Translations under genes and position numbers: made by a program
Shown here: positions 49,166-59,690 of the stretch, piece after piece
Numbering within the stretch: position 1 is the stretch's first letter
Layout: each line of letters starts with the position of its first letter
Notes under the pieces: generated by a model
Database searches by the model: none
What the model saw: the letters and a program-made list of their open reading frames with translations, nothing else
What the model was told of the DNA's origin: nothing
DNA from: Prinia subflava
Taxonomy: Eukaryota; Chordata; Aves; Passeriformes; Cisticolidae
Length of the DNA stretch: 64,000 nucleotides
NCBI RefSeq assembly: GCF_021018805.1
Contig: NW_026960610.1
Coordinates: 1,984,001 to 2,048,000 of the forward strand
Direction: 5' to 3'

Positions 49166-49183
49166 TGGTGCTGAAACCCGGGA
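49166..49183 (+). promoter_or_regulatory. ERV-P primer binding site, tRNA-Phe type
   Basis: Eighteen bases (TGGTGCTGAAACCCGGGA) three nt after the LTR end match the complement of the vertebrate tRNA-Phe 3' end with one C-to-T difference, from my knowledge of that tRNA. Confidence 0.75.
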
Positions 49184-49282
49184 AAATAACCGGGCTACCG
49201 GGTTCGCCTGGACAAGAAACGGGGGCCGGAATGGAGGGAACAGACTTTCGGCGGGGGAGACGTCCCCGGACTAGCGGTCGTC

Positions 49283-51593
49283 ATGGAAGTGATTGCGAAG
49301 ATCGTGAGTCAAATTCATAAACAGTGGGGAATTGAGTGTAAGCTCAGGGACTTTAACCTCGTTATAGCGAGACTCCTGGAGCTTGGGGCAATTAATCATC
49401 CAGTAAACGTGTTGCACCCAGAGGTGTGGAGCGTGTGCACCACAGCCCTGGCCGAGGACACTAAATCCTCTGGCAGTGGCAAAAACCTCAAAGCGTGGGG
49501 TAAAGTTGAACAAGCCTTACGCCGAGCGATTGAGGAACAAGAAACTTGGAGTGCCGCTTGTGGATGTTTATTAGCTACACCGAAGCTGGGGGTGGGGGCC
49601 TCGACATAGACCACCTCTGAGGGCGATCTGTCTGAAAGCGGGGATTCGTGGGAGAGGGACGCCTTCCCCCCCTCTCCCAACCCGAACCCAAATCCAAATC
49701 CCCCGGTACCCCCAGAAACCCCCCTGACCCTTCCTCCGAACCCTTCGGGACTCCCCCTCCCCGGCGGAACCTTCCCAAAAATCCGTGGTCTCCCCGTCTG
49801 TCGCTCAGCCGCCGGTACGGGATCCATTATTGGAGGCACAACAGGGAGCGCGATCCTTTTGGGGTGAGCTGGCGGAGGAAGCCAGAGATGCTGCAAATGC
49901 AGCTTTGGAGGAGACACGAGAAGTTCCACCGCCGTACACTCCTGAAAATGGCGCTGACCATCAAGGGGATGGGCGGGGTGCAGATGTCCTTGGTAGGAAA
50001 AAATGAGAGCCTTGGACTTTTGCAAATGCGCACTAGAGGGAAAGAGGCAGGGAGGAGGGGGGAGAATGCATGCCCAATCGGGGGCCACGCTCAATGCTGC
50101 TTCCATTTAAGGGAGAGACCTCCCCCTGCGGGAGGAAGGGCAAGCCCGGGGGAGGGAGCGGTACCACCCCTGAAGGGAGGGGCGGGGCCGAAGCCGCACA
50201 AAAAGGCACTGAAGCCTGGAAGTGCGCTGGCAGTCAACTTCCGACTCTGAGTCCGGGGCCAGCGGCACCAGCAGCTCCAGCGAGCTGATGGAAACTGGCT
50301 TGGACTCAGAAACAGAGAGAGCAGAGCAAGCGCGTTTTAAAGCGAAACCAAATAAAGCTTTAAGCCACACTGAAAGGGAATTAAAATACGAACCAGCCAA
50401 GCTCACCGACTGGGGGAAAATAAAAATAGCTTGTGCTGAGTGGGCCCCTGCGGCTACAGTCCAAGCTTTTCCAGTAAGGGTTACCGGGCCAGAGGGAAAT
50501 GAACAGAAGACCTATACCCCGGTAAACCCCAAGGATGTTCAGGCAATTGTCAAAGCGATTTCAGAGAGAGAGGGATAAATTTGGCCATGGTCTCCACTCT
50601 TGTGGACGGCCTTTTTGGCAATGATGACTTGCTCCCCTTTGACATGACACAAATAGGTCGCATGATTTTTGATGGAGCAGGAATGAATGTATTTAAGCAG
50701 GAATGGGAAGACAGTTGCGCAAAGCTACTGGTTCAGGCTTCTGGGGCAGGACAATCACTGCACGGTTCAAGCTTATCTAGGCTGCTGGGCAGACATGATG
50801 AGATGGTCACTCCCCAACAACAAGCCGCACGCCTGCGGGCTGAGGAAGTCAGGGCAATGACTTGCGCTGCCAGGGAGGCTGTTCGTGCTGCCTCTCGGGT
50901 TGTGGCCAAGCCATCGCCGTGGTCCACCATAAAGCAGGCAGAGAGTGAAAGTTTCACACAGTTTGTAGACCCCCTGCAGGCCGCGGTCGACTCCTCCACC
51001 TTGCCTGCAGAGGCAAGGGGCCCCGTAGTGATCGACTGCGCCAACAGTACAATTCCGTCACCAAGGACATTTTGTGGACCCTGCCAGCCGGAGCCAGCTT
51101 GGCCTACATGATTAAACATGTCGCAAGAGAAGAGCACCTGACACCCATTCAAGCAGCCACTCGCACCTTAACCAGTGCAATGGCGTGCTTCAAATGTGGT
51201 CAAGCAGGCCACATCGCAGTGAGCTGTCCCCAGCTGGCACAGCCATCCCCGGTGGTGCCCCCGCACCAAGCGCTCTTGAGAGGGCCCTGTTGGGGCTGCA
51301 GGAAGAAGGGGCACCTCGTTAAAGACTGCAGGTCTCGGGCCCAGGGAGACGGGAAGGGGAGGGGGCGTGCGGGCCACACTCAGCCTCCTCCTGCTGGGAA
51401 TGCAAGGCGGCCCATCTATGCCAAGCCCCAGTGGGGTGGGGGACCCTCATACCCCATGCCCCCACAGGAGACAGCCAATTTCAAAGCCCCACCAGCAGCA
51501 CAAATGCATCCACCACCACCACAAGCTGCGCCAGTGCTACAGGGTCAGCAGGGGACACCCCAGAGCGGGACCCCTGGGTGGCCCTGGCCATGA
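49283..51593 (+). pseudogene. ERV-P gag, broken
   Basis: The frame opens at ATG 49283 with an alpharetrovirus-like matrix region and stops at 49607-49609. Gag text then continues in other frames: a PPPY late-domain motif at about 49926-49937, capsid-like pieces at 50222-50578 and 50581-51111, and two CCHC zinc knuckles (CFKCGQAGHIAVSC, CWGCRKKGHLVKDC) at about 51184-51330. A frameshift near 51045 separates capsid from nucleocapsid. At least four breaks prevent translation as one protein. Confidence 0.88.
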
Positions 51594-51916
51594 AAATAGG
51601 GAAGGAGCCCGTGATGATTTGGGGAACATGCTGCCTTTATGGCAGCCGGGGCCCCCATGTCATAGGGCTTCAGTTTTGGGGGGACACCAGATCGGACTGT
51701 TCGATAATCCCGCAGGCATACTGGCCCCGGCATTGGCAATTTAAAGAAGTACCCCCAGTGAACGGAGTCACCCAGTTGGTGGCTATAACACTTCACACGG
51801 AAAAGGGACCAGAATGGACAGTGGCAGTCTATCCCTACATTTTGCAAAACACCCCACCCTTGATAGGAAGGGATGTCCTTTGTATGTTAGGAGTCAGGAT
51901 CACAAATTTATCCTGA
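51431..51916 (+). pseudogene. ERV-P protease
   Basis: The retroviral aspartic protease frame lies -1 to nucleocapsid. The active-site triplet region reads DTRSD where the family has D-T/S-G, so the Gly is replaced. The C-terminal LIGRDVLCMLG motif is intact. The changed active site argues against activity. Confidence 0.8.
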
Positions 51917-54513
51917 GGGCCACTGCCGTACACCCACCGCTGCTGATCAAACTGACTTGGAAGTCATCAGACCCCGTATGGGTCGAGCAGTGGCCCCTGT
52001 CAAAGCCTCGAATGGCAGCCTTGCTGGAACTGGTTGACCGCAAGCTACAAAAGGGTCACATAGAACTCTCCACGAGCCCGTGGAACACCCATGTATTTGT
52101 GATCCCCAAAAGGTCTGGAGAAGGTTATCGCCTCATCCACGACCTGAGGGAAGTGAACAAGACAATTCATCCTATGGGTCCTGTCCAGACACTGCTGCCC
52201 ATGAACTCAGCCATCCCCGAGGGGCAGCCATGCTCTGTGCTGGACATCAAAGACTGCTTCTTTTCAATATCCCTGCATACGGAGGACAAGGAACGGTTCA
52301 CCTTTTCTGTCGTGTTCCCAAACGGCGAGCGACCCAACCTCCGCTTCCAGTGGAAGGTGCTACCGCAGGGCATGGTCGACAGCCTGACCATGTGCCAAAT
52401 CACGGTGGACAGAGGGCTGACGCCAGTCCAACACTGCAACCCCGCTGCAACCGTCATTCAATACATGGACGATGTCCTTGTCGCCGCGCCATCAGCAAGC
52501 CAAGTGGATCACTTAGTGTCCACAGTCACGGAAACCCTCAAGGCCAGCGGCTTTGAGATCTCGAGTGCAAAGATCAAGAGAGGACCCTGCGTGACCTTCC
52601 TGAGAGTGGGGATCACAAACTCCTATGTGACCCCTCCCAAGGTGAAGGTCTGCCGAGACATCAAGATGCTCCATGACATGCAGCGCCTTGTGGGATCTCT
52701 GCAGTGGCTCCACAACATCATCCTAATCCCTCCCGAGGTCATGGACCCCTTGTATGATCTCCTGAAAGGAAAGCACCCCTGGGAACCCAAGGAGCTGACG
52801 CCACAAGCAGCGAGCTCCCTCGATTTCATCGAACATCAGATGTCTACTGGCACACTTGCCAGGTGGAACCCAGGTGCGCCCCTTGATCTATACGTCCATT
52901 TCACTCAGAAGGGAGGAGTGGGAGCGCTGGCCCAAGGACCCTCTGAGAAGGCCCGGCCAATCCAATGGGTGGTCCTCGGAAGACCAGCTTGTGCACTTTC
53001 CCCGGTAGTCGAATGCGTCGCCAACATCATCATGAAAGGCAGGAAACTTGCCCTGAAACATCTGGGAACTGAACCGACAAGAATCCACCTCCCCTTCCAC
53101 AAGCAGCTTACCACAGAGTCAACCACAGCGTCGGAGCACCTGGCCCTTGCCCTCACTGGCTTCAGAGGAGAAATCTGCTACACCACCAGACCACCTTGGA
53201 CTCAACTATTGACCATTGTTGACATAGACCTGCCACCAAAGGTCATGGACCTACCACTGCCAGGACCGACGGTCTTCACAGACGCCTCCTCTGTGACTTC
53301 CACTGCAGCGGCAGTGTGGCAGACCGGAGAACAATGGCATTGTGTCAAAGCATGTGACCCTACACTGTCTGTGCAACAACTGGAAGCAGCAGCTGTGGTC
53401 TTGGCGTGCGGACTCTTCCAAGATGAACACCTTAACATCGTGACGGATTCTATATTCTTGGCAAGGCTGTGCCTGGCCATGTCGGGACCAGGCGTGTCAA
53501 CATCTGCAGCAGCCACAATGCTGGAAGAAGCGCTCTCCTCGTGACAGGGCACCGTGTCTGTCATTCACGTCAACAGCCACAACCCAATCAAGGGCTTCTT
53601 CCAGACCGGCAATGACAAAGCGGACGCCGCAGCAAAGGGAGTGTGGACATTGCAGGAAGCTTGCCAACTGCATGAGTCGCTCCACATCGGAGCCAAAGCT
53701 CTGGCAAAGAGATGCAGAATCTCAACAGCAGACGCAAAACATGTAGTGGCCACCTGCCCTCATTGCCAGAAGTCACCCCTGTGGACCAGTAGGGTCAATC
53801 CAAGAGGTCTCAAAGCCTCAGAAATCTGGCAGTCGGACTTCACTTTATGTCAACTGCTGAAGCCCCTAGCGTGGCTTGCGGTGACCATGGACACCTACAG
53901 TGGAGTGATTGTGGCCACACAGCACCCCAAAACATTCTCTAAGGCCACAATTCAGCACTGGCTGACAGCTATGGCTTGGCTTGGTATCCCCAAGCAAATT
54001 AAAACTGACAATGGTTCAAATTTTACCTCCAAACCTGTGCAAGAATTCGCCTCAAAGTGGGGCATCACGTTAGTGCAAGGCATTCCGTACAACTCTACAG
54101 GTCAGGCCATAGTGGAGTGAGCCAACCAAACCCTCAAAACCAGAATAGAGGTGCTGGCGAAGTCAGAGGGTTTCGCCAGTGCCATTCCCCCAGGAGACCA
54201 GGCACGGCTGCTGGCAACTGCCCTGCTAGCACTGAACCAATTCCCCAGGGGGGATGAAACAAACAGTCCTACTCAAAAGCACTGGGCCACCCGAGCATTA
54301 GAGGAGGGCCCACAGGTTGTAATCAAAAATGAGCTGGGTGAATGGGAACGGGGCTGGAGGTTGGTACTCACGGGGAGAGGGTACGCAGCTGTCAAAAGGG
54401 AGGGAAGAATCAGGTGGTGTCCACTTAAGTCGATCAAGCCTGATCTTCAGAATGAGACTAATGAAAATTGTGAGTTTCTGTTTACAGGACATGCCTGTGA
54501 GACGCCCCCGTAA
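51850..54513 (+). pseudogene. ERV-P pol (RT-RNase H-integrase)
   Basis: One frame (-1 to protease) carries RT with QYMDDVLVA (about 52460), RNase H with TVFTDAS (about 53270), and integrase with an HHCC zinc motif (HESLH...CPHC), D (QSDFT), D (KTDNG) and E. Two in-frame TGA codons interrupt it at 53542-53544 and 54118-54120 (directly after the integrase Glu); otherwise the frame runs open to 54513. It overlaps the start of env. Confidence 0.9.
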
Positions 54514-56407
54514 AGTGTGCACTCCAGTTCCAGAGGAAAGTGATGAACCGAGAGCACCCAAGAGTCAAGCACCGGTGAGACCCAAACAACAACGGTGCTT
54601 TTGCATGATTTTGCTACTAGGGCTTGTTGCCAGAATGCAAGCCAGCTCAGACTATTACCCCCACCAACCATTCAGGTGGGTCATGAAACACCTTTCAAGT
54701 GACAAGGTGTTCAAAGAAATTACCACACCGGGCACCCCATCCTTCGTGTTTCACATCACTGACCTGTTCCCAGGGCGACCGAAAATAGACCGCCATGCCC
54801 CACACCTTATGCACATGTACATGGCCTACTGGTGCCCAGCCTCCAACCCAGGGAAAAGGTACTGCAACTACCCGGGGTGGGGGTACTGTGGTTACTGGGG
54901 GTGTGAAACCATTGTTACAGATGCCAGACCATCCGGATACGGGTGGGACCCACAGGAACCCGATAAATTCTTACAGTTCACCTGGGCACCCACCGGCTGT
55001 AACAAACCATTCTTCAGGACAGGGTTCTATCGAAACTATTATCAGGACCCTGCTCGCCGGACATGCACCGATTATAACATGACCATTTTACAGCCAGATC
55101 ACCCTAGCTGGGCCACAGGCAGGACGTGGACAGTAGTCCTCCAATCGCCAAAAGAGTGGGTGAATGTACAAATTATCAGGCTTCAGCCGCCAGTGCCCCG
55201 AGCAGTTGGACCCAATGAAGTTATTAGAGACTCACTAAAAAGGGAAAATACAACCCGCCCCAAATCTTTGCCCACAAAGGTCACCAATACTCCGACCAGC
55301 TATGCAGATGCCTTTCAGATAGACCGCTTAGCTGTGTCTGACCCGAACCCCATTTTCCGCATGCTAGAAGCTACCTTTTCATCTCTAAATGAATCCAACC
55401 CGAACCTAACCGATTCATGCTGGCTCTGTTACGATGTTAAACCTCCTTTCTATGAAGGAGTTGCTCTAAACATCCCATTCAGTTATTCCACAGCTGATGT
55501 CCCTCACCAGTGCAGGTGGGACACTCCCCGCAGAGGAATCACCCTAAGTCAGGTCACGGGTCAAGGAAAATGCTTTGGAAACGCAATCTTAGCCAGGCAG
55601 AAAGGAAATGTTTGCTCTGAAGTTGTCAAACCTGACAAGAAGATCAATAAGTGGGTGATCCCATCTGCATCCGGGATGTGGGTTTGCCAGCGGTCTGGGG
55701 TGAGTCCTTGTGTGTCCCTTGCCAAATTCAATGAGACTGATGATTTCTGTGTTCAAGTTCTGATCGTTCCTAGGGTCCTGTACCACTCAGACGAGGAGGT
55801 GTGTCAACTTTTCGAGGAACCTGGCCGGCTCCACAAACGAGAAATAATAACAGGGGTAACCATCGCGATGCTGCTCGGACTGGGAGCAGCCGGAACGGCC
55901 ACAGGTGTCTCAGCCCTCGTGACCCGACACCAAGGACTTTCTCAATTACAAATGACCATCGACAAGGACTTGCAGAGGATCGAGAAATCCATCTCCTTCC
56001 TAGAGAAATCAGTTTCCTGGCTTTCAGAAGTCGTCCTGCAGAACAGGTGGGGACTGGACCTCCTGTTCATGCAACAAGGAGGCTTGTGTGCCGCCTTGAA
56101 AGAGGAATGTTGTTTTTATGCCGATCATACAGGAGTCGTTAGAGACTCCATGATGGAACTCCGAGACAGACTGGCCCAGAGAAAGAGAGACAGGGAAGCC
56201 CAACAGGGCTGGTTCGAGTCCTGGTTCAATCAATCGCCATGGCTCACCACCCTAATCTCCACCCTGATAGGTCCACTGGCAATGCTGCTTTTAGCTCTCG
56301 CCTTTGGACCGTGCCTGCTAAACAAGCTGGTCACATTTGTTCAAACATGCTTAGAACGGGCCAACAACAAATGCTGTGAGTCAAACTATGAACATTGCCA
56401 GTCGTGA
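54491..56407 (+). CDS. ERV-P envelope, uninterrupted reading frame
   Basis: From ATG 54491, just after a TTTACAG|G acceptor-like site, the frame runs 638 codons to TGA 56405-56407 with no stop; the open frame extends upstream to 54329. Visible parts: a hydrophobic leader (CMILLLGLVARMQASS, about residues 38-55), an SU CWLC motif (55418-55429), a cleavage-type HKR (55832-55840) before a glycine-rich fusion-peptide-like segment, LQNRWGLDLLF (near 56036), CX6CC (C-AALKEE-CC), and a membrane anchor (about 56225-56335). CWLC plus CX6CC marks a gamma-type Env, unlike the class II gag-pol beside it. Whether it is expressed is unknown; its own 5' LTR is gone. Confidence 0.9.
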   Translation: MPVRRPRKVCTPVPEESDEPRAPKSQAPVRPKQQRCFCMILLLGLVARMQASSDYYPHQPFRWVMKHLSSDKVFKEITTPGTPSFVFHITDLFPGRPKIDRHAPHLMHMYMAYWCPASNPGKRYCNYPGWGYCGYWGCETIVTDARPSGYGWDPQEPDKFLQFTWAPTGCNKPFFRTGFYRNYYQDPARRTCTDYNMTILQPDHPSWATGRTWTVVLQSPKEWVNVQIIRLQPPVPRAVGPNEVIRDSLKRENTTRPKSLPTKVTNTPTSYADAFQIDRLAVSDPNPIFRMLEATFSSLNESNPNLTDSCWLCYDVKPPFYEGVALNIPFSYSTADVPHQCRWDTPRRGITLSQVTGQGKCFGNAILARQKGNVCSEVVKPDKKINKWVIPSASGMWVCQRSGVSPCVSLAKFNETDDFCVQVLIVPRVLYHSDEEVCQLFEEPGRLHKREIITGVTIAMLLGLGAAGTATGVSALVTRHQGLSQLQMTIDKDLQRIEKSISFLEKSVSWLSEVVLQNRWGLDLLFMQQGGLCAALKEECCFYADHTGVVRDSMMELRDRLAQRKRDREAQQGWFESWFNQSPWLTTLISTLIGPLAMLLLALAFGPCLLNKLVTFVQTCLERANNKCCESNYEHCQS

Positions 56408-56552
56408 GGTCTGCCTGATCTGCCTTGCAAAACCTACTCAGGTTCTCCAAACCCCCTTTTTTCTCCTTGTTAAGTTACCACCTTGTACCCCCTTTTTCAA
56501 TGCCTATGTTTTAACTACCTCATTTATTTGTGGGGGGGGGGGGGGGGGGAGA
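56408..56552 (+). other. ERV-P 3' untranslated segment and polypurine tract
   Basis: The segment ends in a G run of about 19 followed by AGA directly before LTR1, the position of a polypurine tract. Confidence 0.7.
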
Positions 56553-56861
56553 TGTGTGTGATAGATAGGGGCAGGCGACCGGAAGATCTCGCGATGTCAC
56601 GGAAAGATAAGGACCCTCCCCCCGTCTCTCCTGTGGTGACCCCTCCTAACCCCATTGGCCTCTCACCTTGAACCCTCCGCCCCCCCTCTGACATAGTAAA
56701 GACCCCTTAGACTATTTAACCCCATGTGCTAATCCAATAAACGCCATTTGCCGTCCACCACATTGGTGTCAGCGTGTCAGTGGCCTGAGTAGCTCGGGAG
56801 AGGTCGAGCTGCCGTGCTGGCTTTCTGAAACCAGGTTGCCCGCCTTTCTATTGAAAGGCGA
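56553..56861 (+). repeat. ERV-P LTR1 (inner)
   Basis: The 309-bp LTR runs TGTGTGTGATAG... to ...GAAAGGCGACA. A TATA-like CTATTTAA and AATAAA precede an R-U5-like tail. It is clearly related to LTR2 but diverged, and unlike the 5' remnant at both ends. Confidence 0.85.
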
Positions 56862-57060
56862 CAAACATTCTGTTTGTGGGCCAGCAACAAATGCTGTAAA
56901 CCAAACTGTGAACACTGCCAGTTGCAAGGTTTTTCTAATTTGCCTTGCAGAGTTTACTCAGGTTTACCAAACCCCTTCCCCTTACCAAGTTACTATTTTG
57001 TACCTCATTTTAGTGCCTATGTTTATGACTACCTCATTTATCGGGGGGGGGGGGGAGAGA
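56862..57060 (+). repeat. Second copy of env tail, 3' UTR and polypurine tract
   Basis: This repeats, with many differences, the segment from the last env codons (about 56343) to the G-run before LTR1. It starts immediately after the LTR1 end at the shared word AACAT. Confidence 0.85.
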
Positions 57061-57851
57061 TGTGGTAAGTAGGGACAGGCGCTGTGGAAGATCTTGGGAT
57101 GAACGGAAAGCAGCGGGACCCTTCCCCCCTCACTTCCCGTGGTATGCAATCCCTAACCCCAGTAATTTTCCACTCCTTACTAACCCTAGCTAGACCCAGC
57201 TACCATCCCCCTGTGACGTAGTATAACCCCCCCGACTATATAATCCCATGGTGTAACGTAATAAACACCATTTTGACTATCCACCACGTTGGCGTTAGTG
57301 TGTCAATGGCCCGAGTGACTCGGGGAGGCCGAGTTGCCGTGCCATTTCTTGAGACCAGGTCGCCTGCCTTTGTGGAATTGCATTTTATGGAAATGGTATG
57401 CTCTGGCTGGCTCACCCATGGAAAGTGTATGGTTTATCCTAAGTCTGTAACCTCCCTGCAGTATCGTGTATCTGTAACTCTATTGGCTGAGGAATCTTAC
57501 CCCGCCTACTTTGAACCTCCCTGTTAAGAGTGCAAATGGAGAGGGCTCGTCCTCTTTGCCCCTCTTTGCCCAGGAGGTCTCCGGAGGCTCCCCTTCCCTC
57601 TCTCCCCTTCCCCCACTCCCCTTCCCTCTCTCTCCTTCCATTCCCCCTCTCCCTCAGTGACCATGCTGCCTTCCCGGGGTAAGACTCCAAATAAACCCTC
57701 ATCTCATCACCACCCCACCAGCATCTAGAGTCTCTTTACCTGCCAGCATGCTAACACCCACAACCCTAGAGCCTGGGTGGCTCCCAGGGAACCTTCCCCG
57801 GGGACCCCCCTTAAATCTAAACCACAACATGCCTTTTAGCAGAAGGCAACA
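57061..57851 (+). repeat. ERV-P LTR2 (outer 3' LTR), interrupted
   Basis: It begins TGTGGTAAGTAG after a G-run and ends CAGAAGGCAACA next to the TTGGTT duplication. Without the inserted family C LTR and its 6-bp duplication it is 326 bp. ACTATATAA and AATAAA are present. Confidence 0.9.
57371..57829 (+). mobile_element. Solo LTR, family C copy 2 (TSD TGCCTT)
   Basis: The 459-bp LTR runs TGTGGAATTGC... to ...ACCACAACA, with TGCCTT at 57365-57370 and 57830-57835. It lies 22 bp before the end of ERV-P LTR2, making it one of the latest insertions in the block. The longer pyrimidine stretch accounts for most of its extra length over the copy at 29513. Confidence 0.92.
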
Positions 57852-57857
57852 TTGGTT

Positions 57858-58945
57858 GCACAGGTAAAAACACCCATTCCACCACACTTGCTGTTGAACT
57901 AAACCTAGATGGGCATTCCCCCTTTTTCTTTTGCCATTGAAAAACAATGGCAAATGGACAAGCATCAGGGTTGGAAAGGAAAAGTGACAGTGGAAGATGC
58001 TCTATACGGTGAGCACTCCAACCACGTTGTAACTTTTCTGAAACCTGAATTAAAGCTCTTTGTTGTTCAGGGGTACACTTTTGGGGACTGCTGGCATCAC
58101 CACCACGAAGCCACGATAAAAATGGTTGTAAATCATCATTGGTGATTCCTACAATGGTACGAACCCACTGTAAGTCTCCAAAAAGTCTCTGGGCATCATG
58201 CAAGGTGGAAATGCTGGTGTGTAAGGTGATCTTCTGTGGGCGAATTTGTGCACTTGTGATCAGCCAGCCTAAGTATCTCCAAGGAGCTGATCTCTCTATT
58301 TTTTCTGGGGCTACAGTCAGTCCAAGATGTTTCAATTGTGCAATCAACCAGTTTAAATCCATTTCTGCCAATGGTTGTTTGGTGGCAATAAGAATGTCAT
58401 TGACATAATGATAAATCATTGCACTAGAAAAATGTTGGCGAATGGGTTGCAAGGCCCAGTTAATGAATAACTGACACATGGTCGGTGAGTTTCTCCCCCC
58501 TCCCTGGGGCAATACAGTCCATTCATATCGCTGTGCTGGGGCTGCTCTGTTGACAGATGTCACAGCAAAGCGTTGAGTGTCCTGTGGATGAAGCGGCATG
58601 GTGAAGAAGCAGTCTTTTAAATCGATGATTACGATGTTCCACCCTTGAGGTATCATAGTTGGTGCTGGCAGGCCTGGCTGTAAAGCACCCATTGCCTGCA
58701 TTTGCTCATTGACTTTGTGGAGATCATGTAATAATCTCCATTTTCCTGATTTTTTAGAGATAACAAATTGGTGTGTTCCATGGACTCACTGAGGGCTGAA
58801 TGTGACCAGCTTCAAGTTGCTCTTGTACTAATTGTTTAGTAATTTGCAGCCTTTCTTCTGTCATTGGCCACTGCTTGACCCATACAGGAGTTTCAGTCAA
58901 CCGGGTGATTTTCAGAATGGGTGGCTGCTCTGCAGTGGCCATCAA
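57858..58945 (-). pseudogene. ERV-M pol, reverse transcriptase part
   Basis: On the minus strand the RT opens at about 58945 (VKQWPMTEERL, GHIQPSVSPWNTP), breaks by frameshift near 58755, then runs from 58701 through DLKDCFF and the active-site region to the junction with ERV-P. The active-site loop reads YVND where the family has YxDD, so one catalytic Asp is Asn. The rest of pol resumes at 49132. Confidence 0.9.
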
Positions 58946-59655
58946 GTAAAATGCTGGTTAGTGGTTAGGATCATCCCTAGCTGAGAAAGCACATCTCTGC
59001 CTAGCAATACTGGAAGTTCTTCGGGCAAAAGCATAATGTAGGGTTGAGTCATGATGACTTGATTGTCTTTAAAGATAATACTGATAGGGTCTGCGCTCAT
59101 TGAGGGGACACTCATTCCGCCCACCCGTACAACGTGGGTGTAGGGAGATTGCAGAGGCCAATCAGATGGCCCGGATATTTGATTGATAATGGAAATGTCC
59201 GCGCCTGTGTTGAGAAGTGGTGACTGGGTGACAATCTGGTTACCATGTTGTAATTTCACTGTGATGTGCGGGAGATCTTTCAGGCTTATTGTAAGAAAGA
59301 CATGGTAGTCAGTTGATCCAAAGCTCCCATCTCCTCTTTCTTGTTCAGTTGGCTCTTTTGGCCACTGACGATGTGGCAAAATATTTTCAAATGGGATAAT
59401 TTGAGCAATTCTGCTCCCTTTTGGAATGGTTACAGGTGGTTGCAAAGCATAAGCCATTATTTTCACTTGTCCGGTGTAATCTGCATCGATGAATCCTGGA
59501 ATCACCATCACACCTTGTTTGCCTGTGGAGGATCTTCCCAGCAATAAACCTCCAACTAGAGAGATTGTGCTGTACATTGGCCCATATACATTGGTGGGAA
59601 TCATGGTTACTTCTTTGTCTTGTAAGGTGACTTTTGCTGCTGTTGTTACATCCAC
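58942..59655 (-). pseudogene. ERV-M dUTPase-protease
   Basis: A 237-codon open frame overlaps pol by 4 nt. The first half is a trimeric dUTPase (LLLGRSSTGKQGV, GFIDADYTG, IPKGSRIAQII), the second an aspartic protease ending LLGRDVLSQLG. The protease active site reads LLNTGADIS, with Asn in place of the catalytic Asp, so it would be inactive although the frame is open. A dUTPase in the pro frame is a betaretrovirus trait. Confidence 0.9.
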
Positions 59656-59690
59656 GCCAAGGCTTCCCCATGTGGCAGGCCTGTTCTTAA

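Larger units (their letters stand above)
49139..57851 (+). mobile_element. Plus-strand class II provirus (ERV-P) nested in ERV-M pol
   Basis: The 8.7-kb provirus has the exact 6-bp TSD TTGGTT at 49133-49138 and 57852-57857, interrupting ERV-M pol between RT and RNase H. Order: collapsed 5' LTR, tRNA-Phe-type primer site, gag, protease, pol, env, LTR1, a repeated env tail, LTR2. gag NC, protease and pol are in successive -1 frames. gag and pol are broken, env is open. The 3' LTR2 has itself received a family C solo LTR. Confidence 0.93.

Noticed and set aside
57909..58408. Plus-strand frames of 78-89 codons
   Set aside because: Antisense shadows of ERV-M reverse transcriptase.
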